Assembly (NCBI GenBank): GCA_021650775.1
Contig: JAHSRM010000062.1
Span: 1-40,169, forward strand
Reading direction: 5' to 3'
DNA length: 40,169 nt
Origin: Candidatus Benthortus lauensis
GTDB lineage: Archaea > Thermoproteota > Nitrososphaeria_A > Caldarchaeales > Wolframiiraptoraceae
The position numbers and the translations under genes are program-made. The notes beneath the pieces were generated by a model, which worked only from the letters and a program-made list of their open reading frames with translations, had not been told where the DNA came from and made no database searches. Positions 8,331 to 15,990 of this stretch are shown here, piece by piece (position 1 is the first letter of the stretch; every line of letters starts with the position of its first letter).

Positions 8331-9512
8331 ATGGTTAGGGTTTTCAGGGATGAGGAGAAGCTCTCGCCCGAGTATGTGCCTAGTAGTCTGCCTCATAGGG
8401 AGGTTGAGCTGAGGCTTTTGAGGACGTTTTTCCAGGGCGTTGTCTCAGGCTCCTCGGCCCTCTCGACACGGGTTATAGTCTCGGGTAGCGTGGGGACGGG
8501 TAAGAGCGCCCTCGTGAAGCTGTTTGGGAGGCTTGCGGAGGAGGAGGCCTCGAGGAGGGGTGTGAGGCTCAGGTTCCTCTACGTTAATTGCAGGATTAGC
8601 AGGTCCGTCTTCACGGTCCTTAAGCGTATGATTAGCCAGCTCAGGGCCAGGATCCCCGAGAGGGGCTACTCGAACGAGGAGCTCTTCCATAAGATTCTCG
8701 ACTATCTTGAGTGGAATGAGGCCTACGCTATACTTGCCCTGGATGAGGTTGAGGCCCTGCTGAGCAAGGAGGGTGGGGAGGCGCTATACTTCCTGAGCAG
8801 GATAGGGGAGGAGAGGGAGCGTGTCCTCAGGCTCTCCACCATATTCATCGTGAGAAACCCGGAGATATTCGACATGCTTGACAAGAGCACTAGGAGCAGC
8901 CTCCTAGGGAACATAATCCACCTCCCCGAGTATAGCAGCAGCCAGCTCTACGATATAGTGAGGTTCAGGGCTGGTGAGGCACTCTACCCAGACGTGCTGC
9001 TAGACGACTCGGCCAGGCTCATAGCCGACCTGGCGGGCGAGAGAGGTGATGCGAGATACGCCTTGGACATGCTTTGGAGGGCTGGGAAGTATGCCGAGGC
9101 GGAGGGAGTCCCCCACATAACGCCCGAGCACGTCAGGAAGGCGGCTGCCAGCGTCTACCCAGCGATTAGGAGGGAGCACCTAGAGTATCTCGAACCACAT
9201 GAGAGGCTCATCCTATTGGCGTTGACCAGGGCCTTGGAGGGTGGTGAGAAGGCCTACGTTACCACGGGTGAGCTTAACAGGTATTATAAGGTTGTCTGCG
9301 AGGAGTATGGTGTCAAGCCTAGGGGTTACACGAGCTTCTGGGAGGCCTTGCAGAGGCTTGACGACTTGGCGATAATCAGGATTAAGGTGAAGAGCGGGGG
9401 TGCGAGGGGGAGGAGCAGCCACATCTCGATTCCCGGGATACCTGTCTCCATCCTGAAGAGGGAGCTCGAGTCTATCCTCGAGAGGGAGACCTTCCACCCC
9501 TTCTCCCCCTAG
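8331..9512 (+). CDS. cdc6: Orc1/Cdc6 replication initiator
   Basis: The protein (393 residues from this start) is the AAA+ origin-binding initiator and MCM loader. Counted from the first ATG at 8316, Walker A GSVGTGKS is at 57-64 and Walker B LDEVE at 142-146. The sensor-1 region (STIFIVRNPEIF) and sensor-2/lid helices follow, then a C-terminal winged helix. I chose the ATG at 8331 because the TATA-like box fits it as a leaderless start and because the family N-terminus (VFRDEEKLSPEYVP) begins there; the ATG at 8316 adds five residues. The gene diverges from gins-mcm and its 3' end overlaps convergent rfcL by 41 nt. Confidence 0.93.
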   Translation: MVRVFRDEEKLSPEYVPSSLPHREVELRLLRTFFQGVVSGSSALSTRVIVSGSVGTGKSALVKLFGRLAEEEASRRGVRLRFLYVNCRISRSVFTVLKRMISQLRARIPERGYSNEELFHKILDYLEWNEAYAILALDEVEALLSKEGGEALYFLSRIGEERERVLRLSTIFIVRNPEIFDMLDKSTRSSLLGNIIHLPEYSSSQLYDIVRFRAGEALYPDVLLDDSARLIADLAGERGDARYALDMLWRAGKYAEAEGVPHITPEHVRKAAASVYPAIRREHLEYLEPHERLILLALTRALEGGEKAYVTTGELNRYYKVVCEEYGVKPRGYTSFWEALQRLDDLAIIRIKVKSGGARGRSSHISIPGIPVSILKRELESILERETFHPFSP

Positions 9513-10758
9513 ACGCCTTAGCCACAGCCTCCAAAGGCTTCCCGGCCAGATACTCCACCTCCTTGGGGGACAGGGAGAGATACTCAGCGAGGGCCTCGGC
9601 GTTCCGGGTGCTTGATGACGCAATAACCCTGAGGAAGGGAACCATATACTTCATGGCTTTATGGGATGAGAGGTGAAGCTGGGCCGCAACCTTCCTGGCT
9701 ATCGACTGGAGTAGCTCACGCTCCTCCCTGGTCTTCTGCATAAACCGTATCTTGTCAGGGAAACTGAACTTCACGAACCCTTTCGGCTTCGTTTTCCTGG
9801 AGAGGGCGACCCCGCCCGTCATGAGGGGAACCGCATACCTCATGAGCCTCCACTTCTGCTCCCTACTCATCCTAGCCAAGTAGAGGTCAGCCCTTGCGAG
9901 AACCTCCATGGCGTCGGCCAACTCGTCGAGCCGCTGAATCTGGAGAGGAGCGTTGTCGAGAATCCACGTATAGACTGTGTCCAGGTCTACCTCAAGTCCC
10001 TCGAGAGCCGCCCTCGCCGACCTAAGAGACTTTGCGTTGAAGATTATTCTAAGTGCCTCGAATATCTGCTTCACCCTATTCCTTGAGCCGAGGGCCTCAA
10101 GGTCCTTGACAGTTACCTTCTTTTTCCCCTGGGCTATCGCCTGGAGGTCGTTGATTGCTGAGCGTAGGTCTCCCTCCGCCCTCTCCGCCAACGCTCTTAG
10201 GACCTGTTCATCACACTCCAGCCCCTCACGCCTACATATCTCACGTAGCCTCGAGATTATGTCGGTCTTGCTGAGCCTCTTGAACTCTATTAGGAGGGAG
10301 CGGTCCCTAATCGTGGCAAGCCTCTGGTCCCATGGGTTGTTCGCCACCATGACTATGGGGACGCGTGTCTCGTCTATTATCCTCCTTAACGCCGATAATC
10401 CTCCAGCATCCTCCCTCCCAGCTATCCCATCAACCTCATCCACGAGGATTATCCTCTTGGCCGTGCCTTGGAGTGTGAGCTGCTGAGAGGATGACCCCAC
10501 TATGGACTTCATGTGCTCCTGGTCCCTCCAATCACTCGCATTCACCTCAACCACATCGTATCCATGCTCATTCCCGTAGGCTAGGACTAGGCTCGTCTTC
10601 CCTACCCCCGCTGGGCCGTAGAGGAGGGCTGCCTTCTTCTGGGGCCTACCCGTCTCCCAGCTCCTCATCCATGATATGAACTGCTGGACCGACTGCTTGT
10701 TCCCCACCACCTCCGCCACACGCTTGGGCCTATACTTCTCAACCCATAGCTGGGTCAA
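9472..10758 (-). CDS. rfcL: Replication factor C large subunit
   Basis: A 428-residue AAA+ clamp-loader subunit that helps load PCNA on primed DNA. Visible marks are the RFC box LWVEKYRPK at 4-12, Walker A GPAGVGKT (48-55), Walker B LVDEVD (105-110) and the RFC collar region. As usual for RFC-L, the SRC motif of the small subunit is absent (IRDRSLLIEF instead). The start is a TTG at 10758, 3 nt after the rfcS stop, so the pair forms one operon. The C-terminus ends in a Gly/Arg/Ser-rich tail with no recognisable PCNA-interacting QxxLxxFF-type motif, which other archaeal large subunits carry. The last 41 nt are antisense to cdc6. Confidence 0.95.
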   Translation of the reverse strand: MTQLWVEKYRPKRVAEVVGNKQSVQQFISWMRSWETGRPQKKAALLYGPAGVGKTSLVLAYGNEHGYDVVEVNASDWRDQEHMKSIVGSSSQQLTLQGTAKRIILVDEVDGIAGREDAGGLSALRRIIDETRVPIVMVANNPWDQRLATIRDRSLLIEFKRLSKTDIISRLREICRREGLECDEQVLRALAERAEGDLRSAINDLQAIAQGKKKVTVKDLEALGSRNRVKQIFEALRIIFNAKSLRSARAALEGLEVDLDTVYTWILDNAPLQIQRLDELADAMEVLARADLYLARMSREQKWRLMRYAVPLMTGGVALSRKTKPKGFVKFSFPDKIRFMQKTREERELLQSIARKVAAQLHLSSHKAMKYMVPFLRVIASSSTRNAEALAEYLSLSPKEVEYLAGKPLEAVAKASRGRRGGRSPSRG

Positions 10759-10761
10759 GGC

Positions 10762-11784
10762 CTACTTCTTCCCCCGCCGAGCCTTGGCGGCCAATCTGGC
10801 GAGGAAGGCCATTAGCTGGACCTCCTCCGTGGCTCCCTCGGAGATTCTGTAATCCACCTCGCCTAGGAGGTCTAGTAGCTCTAGTTTCTCCTCCTCGGGT
10901 AGGTTGAGGTAGAATAGCTCCCTGTATATTGCCGAGATTATGTCACTTCCCGTTAGGCCCTGGACGTAGAGGAGCCGCCTCACGTCATCCCTCGCACCCT
11001 TGAAGTCCCCTGCTATCGCCTTCTCGAGTATCTGCCTGACCTCGCCCCTGCTAACATATCCCATAACCTGGTAGACCAGCTTCTCGTCAATCTTCTTGGA
11101 CATGGCCGCAGAGGCCTGGAGGATGTTTATCGCCCTCCTCATGTCTCCCTCCGAGAAGTCATAGATTACCTCAAGGGCGGCATCATCGATGCTTAGACCC
11201 TCCTCACCCGCTATCCACTTCAAGTGCTGTATGATGTGGTTCTTGGTCAGAGGCTTGAACCTGAAGAAAGCACACCTCGACTGAATGGGCTCGATTATCC
11301 TGTTGCTGTAGTTTGCCGCCAGTATGAATCTGCAGGTTGTCGAGTATTGCTCCATGACCCTTCTGAAGGCGTGTTGGGCGTCGTCGGTAAGCTGGTCGCT
11401 CTCATCCAGGAGGAGTATCTTGAACCCCAGCCCTCCCATAGGTATCTGCCTTGCGAACATCTTTACCTTCTCCCTGATTGTCTGGATTCCACGCTCATCA
11501 CTCGCATTTATCTCGAGGAAGTGTCCATCCTCGATGTAGTTTGGCCCGAAGAGGTCTCGGGCGAATGCGTGGGCGGTTGCGGTCTTGCCTACTCCGGGCG
11601 GCCCTGCGAAGAGCATGTGGGGGACCGCCTTGGTCTTGAGGATGTTCTTTAGGCTTGCCACAACCTCCTCCTGATTGATTATCTCATCCAGGCTCTTGGG
11701 CCTATACTTCTCAACCCATGGAAGCGTTGCAACGACCTTGGCGCTCAGGAGCCCGGCACCCTCGCTATCAACATACCTCTCCAT
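10762..11784 (-). CDS. rfcS: Replication factor C small subunit
   Basis: This 340-residue protein is the small AAA+ subunit of the clamp loader, normally present in four copies with one large subunit. Walker A GPPGVGKT is at 61-68, Walker B LLLDESDQ near 125-131, and the arginine-finger SRC motif at 169-171. The RFC box LPWVEKYRPK sits at 21-30, so about 20 extra residues precede the conserved start. No better start codon is evident, and the ATG at 11784 is kept. It is first in an rfcS-rfcL pair. Only one small-subunit gene is seen here, but paralogues could lie elsewhere. Confidence 0.96.
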   Translation of the reverse strand: MERYVDSEGAGLLSAKVVATLPWVEKYRPKSLDEIINQEEVVASLKNILKTKAVPHMLFAGPPGVGKTATAHAFARDLFGPNYIEDGHFLEINASDERGIQTIREKVKMFARQIPMGGLGFKILLLDESDQLTDDAQHAFRRVMEQYSTTCRFILAANYSNRIIEPIQSRCAFFRFKPLTKNHIIQHLKWIAGEEGLSIDDAALEVIYDFSEGDMRRAINILQASAAMSKKIDEKLVYQVMGYVSRGEVRQILEKAIAGDFKGARDDVRRLLYVQGLTGSDIISAIYRELFYLNLPEEEKLELLDLLGEVDYRISEGATEEVQLMAFLARLAAKARRGKK

Positions 11785-11826
11785 TAATTAGGCTTTACCG
11801 CCGGGGCCTGCGGGGTAGTCTCAGGG

Positions 11827-12573
11827 TTATACCCTCAGCTCGAAGACCCTGAAAGTGTTCTCCCAGAGGGCTTCGGCGACCTTCTCCACGTCCAGGCCCT
11901 TCAGCCTCGAGACCCATTCGACGGAGACCCTAACGTTCCTTGGATGGTTGATTTCTCCGGGGCTGGGTGCGAGTGCGGGTGCGTCGCTCTCGAGTAGGAG
12001 GTTCTCCAGCGGGACACGCTTGACGAGCTTCTGCTTTTGGGGGCTCCTGGCTATGCTTGGAGGTATGCTGAACATTATCCCATGCTCGGCCGCCCTAACC
12101 GCATGAGAGGCCGCTCCATCGAAGGCGTGCATCACAACCCTCTCGGCACGCTCCTCCAGCAATATCTCTATGGCGTATTTCCCCGCACTTCTTGAGTGGA
12201 TTACGAGGGGTAGGTCTAGCTCCCTAGCCAGGTGTATGAAGTCTCTGAAGACCCTTCTCTGGGCCTCCCACGTCTCCCTCCCAGCCCTCCAGTAGTCTAG
12301 CCCGACCTCGCCGACGGCCACAACCCTGCCTCGATTCCTCCTGATCAGCTCCATAACCTCCACATGGTCTCCAAGCTCGTAGGGCGGGACCCCAAGGGAC
12401 GCATAAACGCCGTCTATCGAGGCCAGCTCCAAGGCCTTCAGAGAATCTTGAAGACCCTGCCCAGAGGTTATAAGCGCCTCCACACCCGAGGACCTGGCCT
12501 CCGAGACGATGGACTCAACCCTACCCTCAAACTCGGGTGCCGTGAGATGGCAGTGAACATCGACCATCCTCAT
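11827..12573 (-). CDS. TatD family metal-dependent hydrolase
   Basis: An amidohydrolase-fold protein of about 248 residues. It opens with the metal-binding HxH (VDVHCHL) and has the second-metal Glu in GEVGLDYW, His residues in VIHSRSAG and VMHAFDG, and the late Asp in LLLESDAPALAP. TatD proteins are 3'-5' DNA exonucleases or deoxyribonucleases of uncertain physiological role. The frame extends to an ATG at 12627, but that codon lies upstream of a TATA-like box at 12601-12607. The ATG at 12573, about 31 nt from that box and just before the HxH strand, is the better start; the ATG at 12567 is also possible. It diverges from the UPF0173 gene. Confidence 0.85.
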   Translation of the reverse strand: MRMVDVHCHLTAPEFEGRVESIVSEARSSGVEALITSGQGLQDSLKALELASIDGVYASLGVPPYELGDHVEVMELIRRNRGRVVAVGEVGLDYWRAGRETWEAQRRVFRDFIHLARELDLPLVIHSRSAGKYAIEILLEERAERVVMHAFDGAASHAVRAAEHGIMFSIPPSIARSPQKQKLVKRVPLENLLLESDAPALAPSPGEINHPRNVRVSVEWVSRLKGLDVEKVAEALWENTFRVFELRV

Positions 12574-12600
12574 GTTCTCTGGATGAGGGAGGCTGGAGCC

Positions 12601-12617
12601 ATTTAACTCTTTTAAGA
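12601..12617. promoter_or_regulatory. Overlapping divergent TATA boxes (tatD / UPF0173 hydrolase)
   Basis: Two AT-rich boxes sit side by side. GTTAAAT on the minus strand (12601-12607) is about 31 nt from the TatD start at 12573. TTTTAAGA on the plus strand (12610-12617) is about 26 nt from the ATG at 12639. Both spacings fit leaderless transcription. Confidence 0.45.
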
Positions 12618-12638
12618 CGCCTATCACCCATTATAGGT

Positions 12639-13295
12639 ATGCCGTATAGGTATGGTGATGTGGAGATAACGTGGCTGGGCCATGACTCCTTCCTGATAAC
12701 CTATGATGGGAAGAGAATCTACATAGACCCCTACAAGATAGATGGGAAGGGTGAGGCGGATATAGTGCTGATAACTCATGAGCATTTTGACCACTTGAGC
12801 ATAGAAGACTTGGAGAAGATAGTCTCGGGGACCACTCAGATAATTGCTGCCGAGCAGTGTAAGGGGAAGCTTGAGGAGTGGGGGAAGGGGGTTCGCAGAT
12901 ACGTGAAGCCAGGGGACAGGCTGAGCCTTGATGACGTTAAGGTGGAGGCGGTTCCAGCATACAATCTAACCAAGTTCAAGGCCCCTGGAGTGGTGTTCCA
13001 TCCGAAGGATGCAGGCGGAGTCGGATACGTGGTCGAGGTCAAGGGTGTCAGGATATATCATGCGGGGGACACGGACTTCATACCTGAGATGAGGGAGCTG
13101 AAGGTGGATGTGGCCCTAGTCCCGGTGAGCGGGACATTCGTCATGACGGCCGACGAGGCAGCTAGAGCCGTGAACACCTTCAAGCCCAAGGTGGCCATAC
13201 CAATGCATTATGGGGCGATTGTCGGAACCGAGGGGGATGCGAGGAAGTTTAAGGAGCTGGCAGAGGTGGAGGTCGTCATCCTCCAGAAGGAGTAA
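12639..13295 (+). CDS. UPF0173 metal-dependent hydrolase (metallo-beta-lactamase fold)
   Basis: The 218-residue protein has the metallo-beta-lactamase metal site: ITHEHFDHLS for the HxHxDH motif, IYHAGDTDFIPEM for the later His/Asp, and AIPMHYG near the C-terminus. This set, together with the opening ITWLGHDSFLI, is the UPF0173 (YtkL/UlaG-like) pattern. Substrates of the family are mostly unknown; relatives include lactonases and phosphodiesterases. The length is normal, with no signal peptide, so it is cytoplasmic. The ATG at 12639 is about 26 nt from a TATA-like box. Confidence 0.88.
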   Translation: MPYRYGDVEITWLGHDSFLITYDGKRIYIDPYKIDGKGEADIVLITHEHFDHLSIEDLEKIVSGTTQIIAAEQCKGKLEEWGKGVRRYVKPGDRLSLDDVKVEAVPAYNLTKFKAPGVVFHPKDAGGVGYVVEVKGVRIYHAGDTDFIPEMRELKVDVALVPVSGTFVMTADEAARAVNTFKPKVAIPMHYGAIVGTEGDARKFKELAEVEVVILQKE

Positions 13296-13327
13296 ACCCT
13301 ATCACCTCCCCAATTTCTCTCAACCCC

Positions 13328-13720
13328 ATGAAGGGAAGGCACCCTGAGGAGGCGGCAAAATACTTCACAAAGCTAAGCGATAGGGAGCATGCGATATTCG
13401 AGGTTGGGATAGCTCTCGGCTCGATAGCCCATCAACTCTCAGGCCTACCCGTGAGGGCCGATAAGAGGATGCTCGAGGATTTATCGAGGGCTCTGGAGGA
13501 GTCGTTTAGGTCTCAGCCCTTCAGGTCGTCGGTCAGGATAAAGATTGAATTGGAGAAGCTGGGGAAACGTGTCTCGAGTAGGTATGGTTATGGGGTGATT
13601 ACCCCTGAGTGTCTTGACGTGCTGGTTGAGGTTAGATACGGGGAGTCAAGGGCTGTGGGGAGGATGAGGTATATCGAGGAGCTGGGCTACCCCCTCATGT
13701 TCATCGAATCCGTTGAGTAG
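13328..13720 (+). CDS. mptD: Archaeal dihydroneopterin aldolase, MptD family
   Basis: The 130-residue protein resembles the archaeal MptD family, which converts 7,8-dihydroneopterin to 6-hydroxymethyl-dihydropterin in pterin (tetrahydromethanopterin or folate-type) synthesis. Supporting segments are REHAIFEVGIALGSIAHQLSG near residue 24, then a Gln-Pro pair (SQPFRSS), and the highly characteristic ending RYIEELGYPLMFIE. The size is close to the family norm. It starts 32 nt after the UPF0173 hydrolase on the same strand and may be co-transcribed with it. The assignment rests on remembered family motifs rather than a search. Confidence 0.75.
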   Translation: MKGRHPEEAAKYFTKLSDREHAIFEVGIALGSIAHQLSGLPVRADKRMLEDLSRALEESFRSQPFRSSVRIKIELEKLGKRVSSRYGYGVITPECLDVLVEVRYGESRAVGRMRYIEELGYPLMFIESVE

Positions 13721-13726
13721 GGTGGG

Positions 13727-13737
13727 GTTTAATTAGG
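13727..13737 (+). promoter_or_regulatory. TATA-like box (GTTTAATTAGG) for the MoaD-like gene
   Basis: The box is centred about 30 nt upstream of the ATG at 13762, giving leaderless spacing. It is a variant of the GTTTAATAGG motif seen elsewhere in the window. Confidence 0.5.
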
Positions 13738-13761
13738 AGGAGTAGGGTCTCCTTAAACGGT

Positions 13762-14082
13762 ATGCCGAGGGTTAAGACGAGATACTTCGCCGTGGTCCGT
13801 GAGGTAGTCGGGCTTAGGGAGGAGGAGATAGAGGTTCCCGAGGGTGCGACGCTCCAAGACTTCATAAAGATACTCACGGACAGGTATGGGAAGCTCAGGA
13901 AGGTTATCCTCGACGAGAAGGGTGAGCTAAAGACAGGATACAACGTGGCCCACAACACCACCACCGTCCCCAAACACCAGCTCGACAAAAAGAAGATAAA
14001 GGACGGAGACGAGGTGGTAATCCTGCCCCCCATAGGCGGGGGCTCCCAGAGACCCAAGTTTAATAGGGTGCCGGCGCCTTGA
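13762..14082 (+). CDS. MoaD/ThiS-like ubiquitin-fold protein with a C-terminal tail
   Basis: The 106-residue protein has the beta-grasp pattern of MoaD/ThiS/SAMP proteins: an early strand ending in YFAVVREVVG, EIEVPEGATLQDFIKIL, and the late segment KKIKDGDEVVILPPIGGG. In working MoaD, ThiS and SAMP proteins the Gly-Gly is the very C-terminus, where E1 adenylates it for sulfur transfer or protein conjugation. Here 12 more residues follow (SQRPKFNRVPAP) before the stop. Either the tail is removed by a protease, as for ubiquitin precursors, or the protein does not use the Gly-Gly. The tail-coding DNA also holds the promoter of the next gene. Confidence 0.82.
   Translation: MPRVKTRYFAVVREVVGLREEEIEVPEGATLQDFIKILTDRYGKLRKVILDEKGELKTGYNVAHNTTTVPKHQLDKKKIKDGDEVVILPPIGGGSQRPKFNRVPAP
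14058..14067 (+). promoter_or_regulatory. TATA-like box (GTTTAATAGG) for the Xaa-Pro peptidase gene
   Basis: The box lies inside the last codons of the MoaD-like gene and is centred about 29 nt upstream of the ATG at 14091. Confidence 0.5.
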
Positions 14083-14090
14083 CCCCTGGA

Positions 14091-15158
14091 ATGGAGAGGG
14101 TTGGGAGGCTCATCGACCTAATGCAGGAGCAGGAGCTCTCGGCAATCCTACTGCAAAGCGAGTCAAACATCTTCTACTTCTCGGGGTATAGGGGCCCTGG
14201 GTTCATGCTCATCCCCCTTGATGGGAGGCCGAGGCTCTACGTGTATCCACTTGACTACGAGGCTGCTGACACATACGCCGTGAGCGGCGTGGAGGTTGAG
14301 AGGCTTGGGTTCGGCGTGAGGGTTGAGAACCTCGTGGAGGGTTTCCCCGAGGGGTTGAGGGCGAGGCTCGGATATGATAGGATGGAGGCCGAGAGCTACC
14401 TCAAGCTACTTGACTCGGGAATCGTCGGGAGGCTGGCCTCCGCCTCTGAGATAATCTGGAAACTTAGGATGAGCAAGGATGAGGAGGAGCTGAAACGCAT
14501 AGAGGAGGCATGCATGATAGCCTCCAAGTGCATGGAGCTTGCGGGAGACATGCTGGCGGACGGGGTTAGGGAGAGCGAGATAAAGGCCGAGATACTCGAG
14601 GAGATGATAAGGCTGGGAGCCGAGAAGCCCTCCTTCGACCCGATAATAGCCACAGGCAGGAGGTCATCCATGCCCCATGGAGCGCCCGGCGACGAGACAA
14701 TCGCTAAGGGAGACGTGGTGGTGGTAGATATAGGTGCAGTGGTCGAGGGATACTGCTCCGACATAACTAGGACATTCTACATAGGCTCCAACCCGCCTGA
14801 AGAGGTCTCGAGGGCTTACGAGGCGGTGATTGAGGCCAAGGCTGCGGCCGAGGAAGCCGCCAAGTCGTGGACCCTCTCATCAGGTCTGGACGAGATAGCT
14901 AGGAAGAGGCTTGTAGAGCATAACCTCTCGGAGCACTTTATACATGGGTTGGGCCACGGGGTAGGGATAGATATCCACGAGCCTCCCAGACTCTCCCCGA
15001 CGAGCAAGGACATAATCCAGGATAACTCTGTCATCACTATTGAGCCTGGTGTCTATATTCGTGGGAGATTTGGGGTTAGGGTGGAGGACACCTTCCATGT
15101 CCAAAGGGATGGTGTTAGAAGGCTTACAAGTTATCCGTATGAGCTTGCGTTGGATTAG
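14091..15158 (+). CDS. pepQ: Xaa-Pro dipeptidase/aminopeptidase (M24 family)
   Basis: This cytoplasmic metallopeptidase of about 355 residues removes residues preceding proline. An N-terminal creatinase-like domain (ILLQSESNIFYFSGYRGPG) is followed by the pita-bread catalytic domain. All five metal ligands appear in order: Asp in VVVDIGAVV, Asp in CSDITRTFYIG, His in GLGHGVGIDIHE, Glu in ITIEPGVYI and Glu in GVRVEDTF. The frame also opens at a TTG at 14079 overlapping the previous stop, but a TATA-like box 29 nt upstream favours the ATG at 14091. Convergent with uppS, overlapping it by 4 nt. PepP and PepQ functions cannot be separated here. Confidence 0.92.
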   Translation: MERVGRLIDLMQEQELSAILLQSESNIFYFSGYRGPGFMLIPLDGRPRLYVYPLDYEAADTYAVSGVEVERLGFGVRVENLVEGFPEGLRARLGYDRMEAESYLKLLDSGIVGRLASASEIIWKLRMSKDEEELKRIEEACMIASKCMELAGDMLADGVRESEIKAEILEEMIRLGAEKPSFDPIIATGRRSSMPHGAPGDETIAKGDVVVVDIGAVVEGYCSDITRTFYIGSNPPEEVSRAYEAVIEAKAAAEEAAKSWTLSSGLDEIARKRLVEHNLSEHFIHGLGHGVGIDIHEPPRLSPTSKDIIQDNSVITIEPGVYIRGRFGVRVEDTFHVQRDGVRRLTSYPYELALD

Positions 15159-15943
15159 GCGCCCATCCTCCGCTCCCTCCTCTGATAGGTTCGGATAGCC
15201 CTCATAAGGTCAATTTTCCTGAACTCGGGCCAATAAACATCCAGGAAGACCAGCTCACTATAGGCGCTCTGCCATAGGAGGAAGTTGCTTATCCTCTCTT
15301 CCCCCGATGTCCTTATTATTAGGTCTGGCTCATCTTTGGGAAGCTCTGATGTGTAGAGATACTTCTCCATGGTCTCCTCGTCGATGTCCTCGACCCTTAG
15401 CCTCCCCCTGAGAATGTCCTCGGCTATCTTTCTCGTCGCATCCACTATCTCGGCCCTCCCGCCGTAAGCCACGGCGATATTCACGTAAAGGTTCCTGTAT
15501 CCCTCTGTCGCCTTCTCAAGCTTCTCCAAAGCCTCCCTAACGTCCCTGGGCAGGAGATTCTTTCTACCTATAATCTTCACCCTAACCTTATTCCTGTGAA
15601 TCCTCCTGTCGCTCAGATACTCCAAGGCCTTCTCCTTCAGGAGGCGGAATATCTCCTCAAGCTCCCTGCTAGGTCTCTTGAAGTTCTCCGTCGAGAGAAC
15701 GTATAGGGTTATGACCCTTATTCCCAGCTCCCTACACCATTCAAGAAGCTCATCTATCTTCTCGGCGCCAACCCTATGGCCATCCCAGGGCGGAAGCCCC
15801 CTACCCAAAGCCCACCTACGGTTGCCGTCAAGTATCAGAGCCACATGCTCGGGAATCTCGCCTGACCTGACACTCCGCTCAAGAACCTTCTCATACAGCT
15901 TATAGGCGCCGAGGAATTTAAGCAGCTTGATAAACAGGGACAT
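15155..15943 (-). CDS. uppS: Cis-prenyltransferase (undecaprenyl/dehydrodolichyl diphosphate synthase type)
   Basis: The 262-residue protein condenses isopentenyl diphosphate into long cis-polyprenyl diphosphates, used in archaea as glycan carriers for N-glycosylation. The catalytic Asp lies in ALILDGNRRWA (about 35-45), followed by the diphosphate-binding GHRVGAEK segment. The C-terminal signature DLIIRTSGEERISNFLLWQ plus ELVFLDVYWPEF is also complete. An N-terminal helix (MSLFIKLLKFLGAYKLYEKVL) precedes the conserved core, as in many archaeal members. It overlaps the convergent peptidase gene by 4 nt. Confidence 0.94.
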   Translation of the reverse strand: MSLFIKLLKFLGAYKLYEKVLERSVRSGEIPEHVALILDGNRRWALGRGLPPWDGHRVGAEKIDELLEWCRELGIRVITLYVLSTENFKRPSRELEEIFRLLKEKALEYLSDRRIHRNKVRVKIIGRKNLLPRDVREALEKLEKATEGYRNLYVNIAVAYGGRAEIVDATRKIAEDILRGRLRVEDIDEETMEKYLYTSELPKDEPDLIIRTSGEERISNFLLWQSAYSELVFLDVYWPEFRKIDLMRAIRTYQRRERRMGA

Positions 15944-15990
15944 AACCCTCTAAGCATCCTTCCTGGAAAATCTCCTAAAATCCATTTCCT

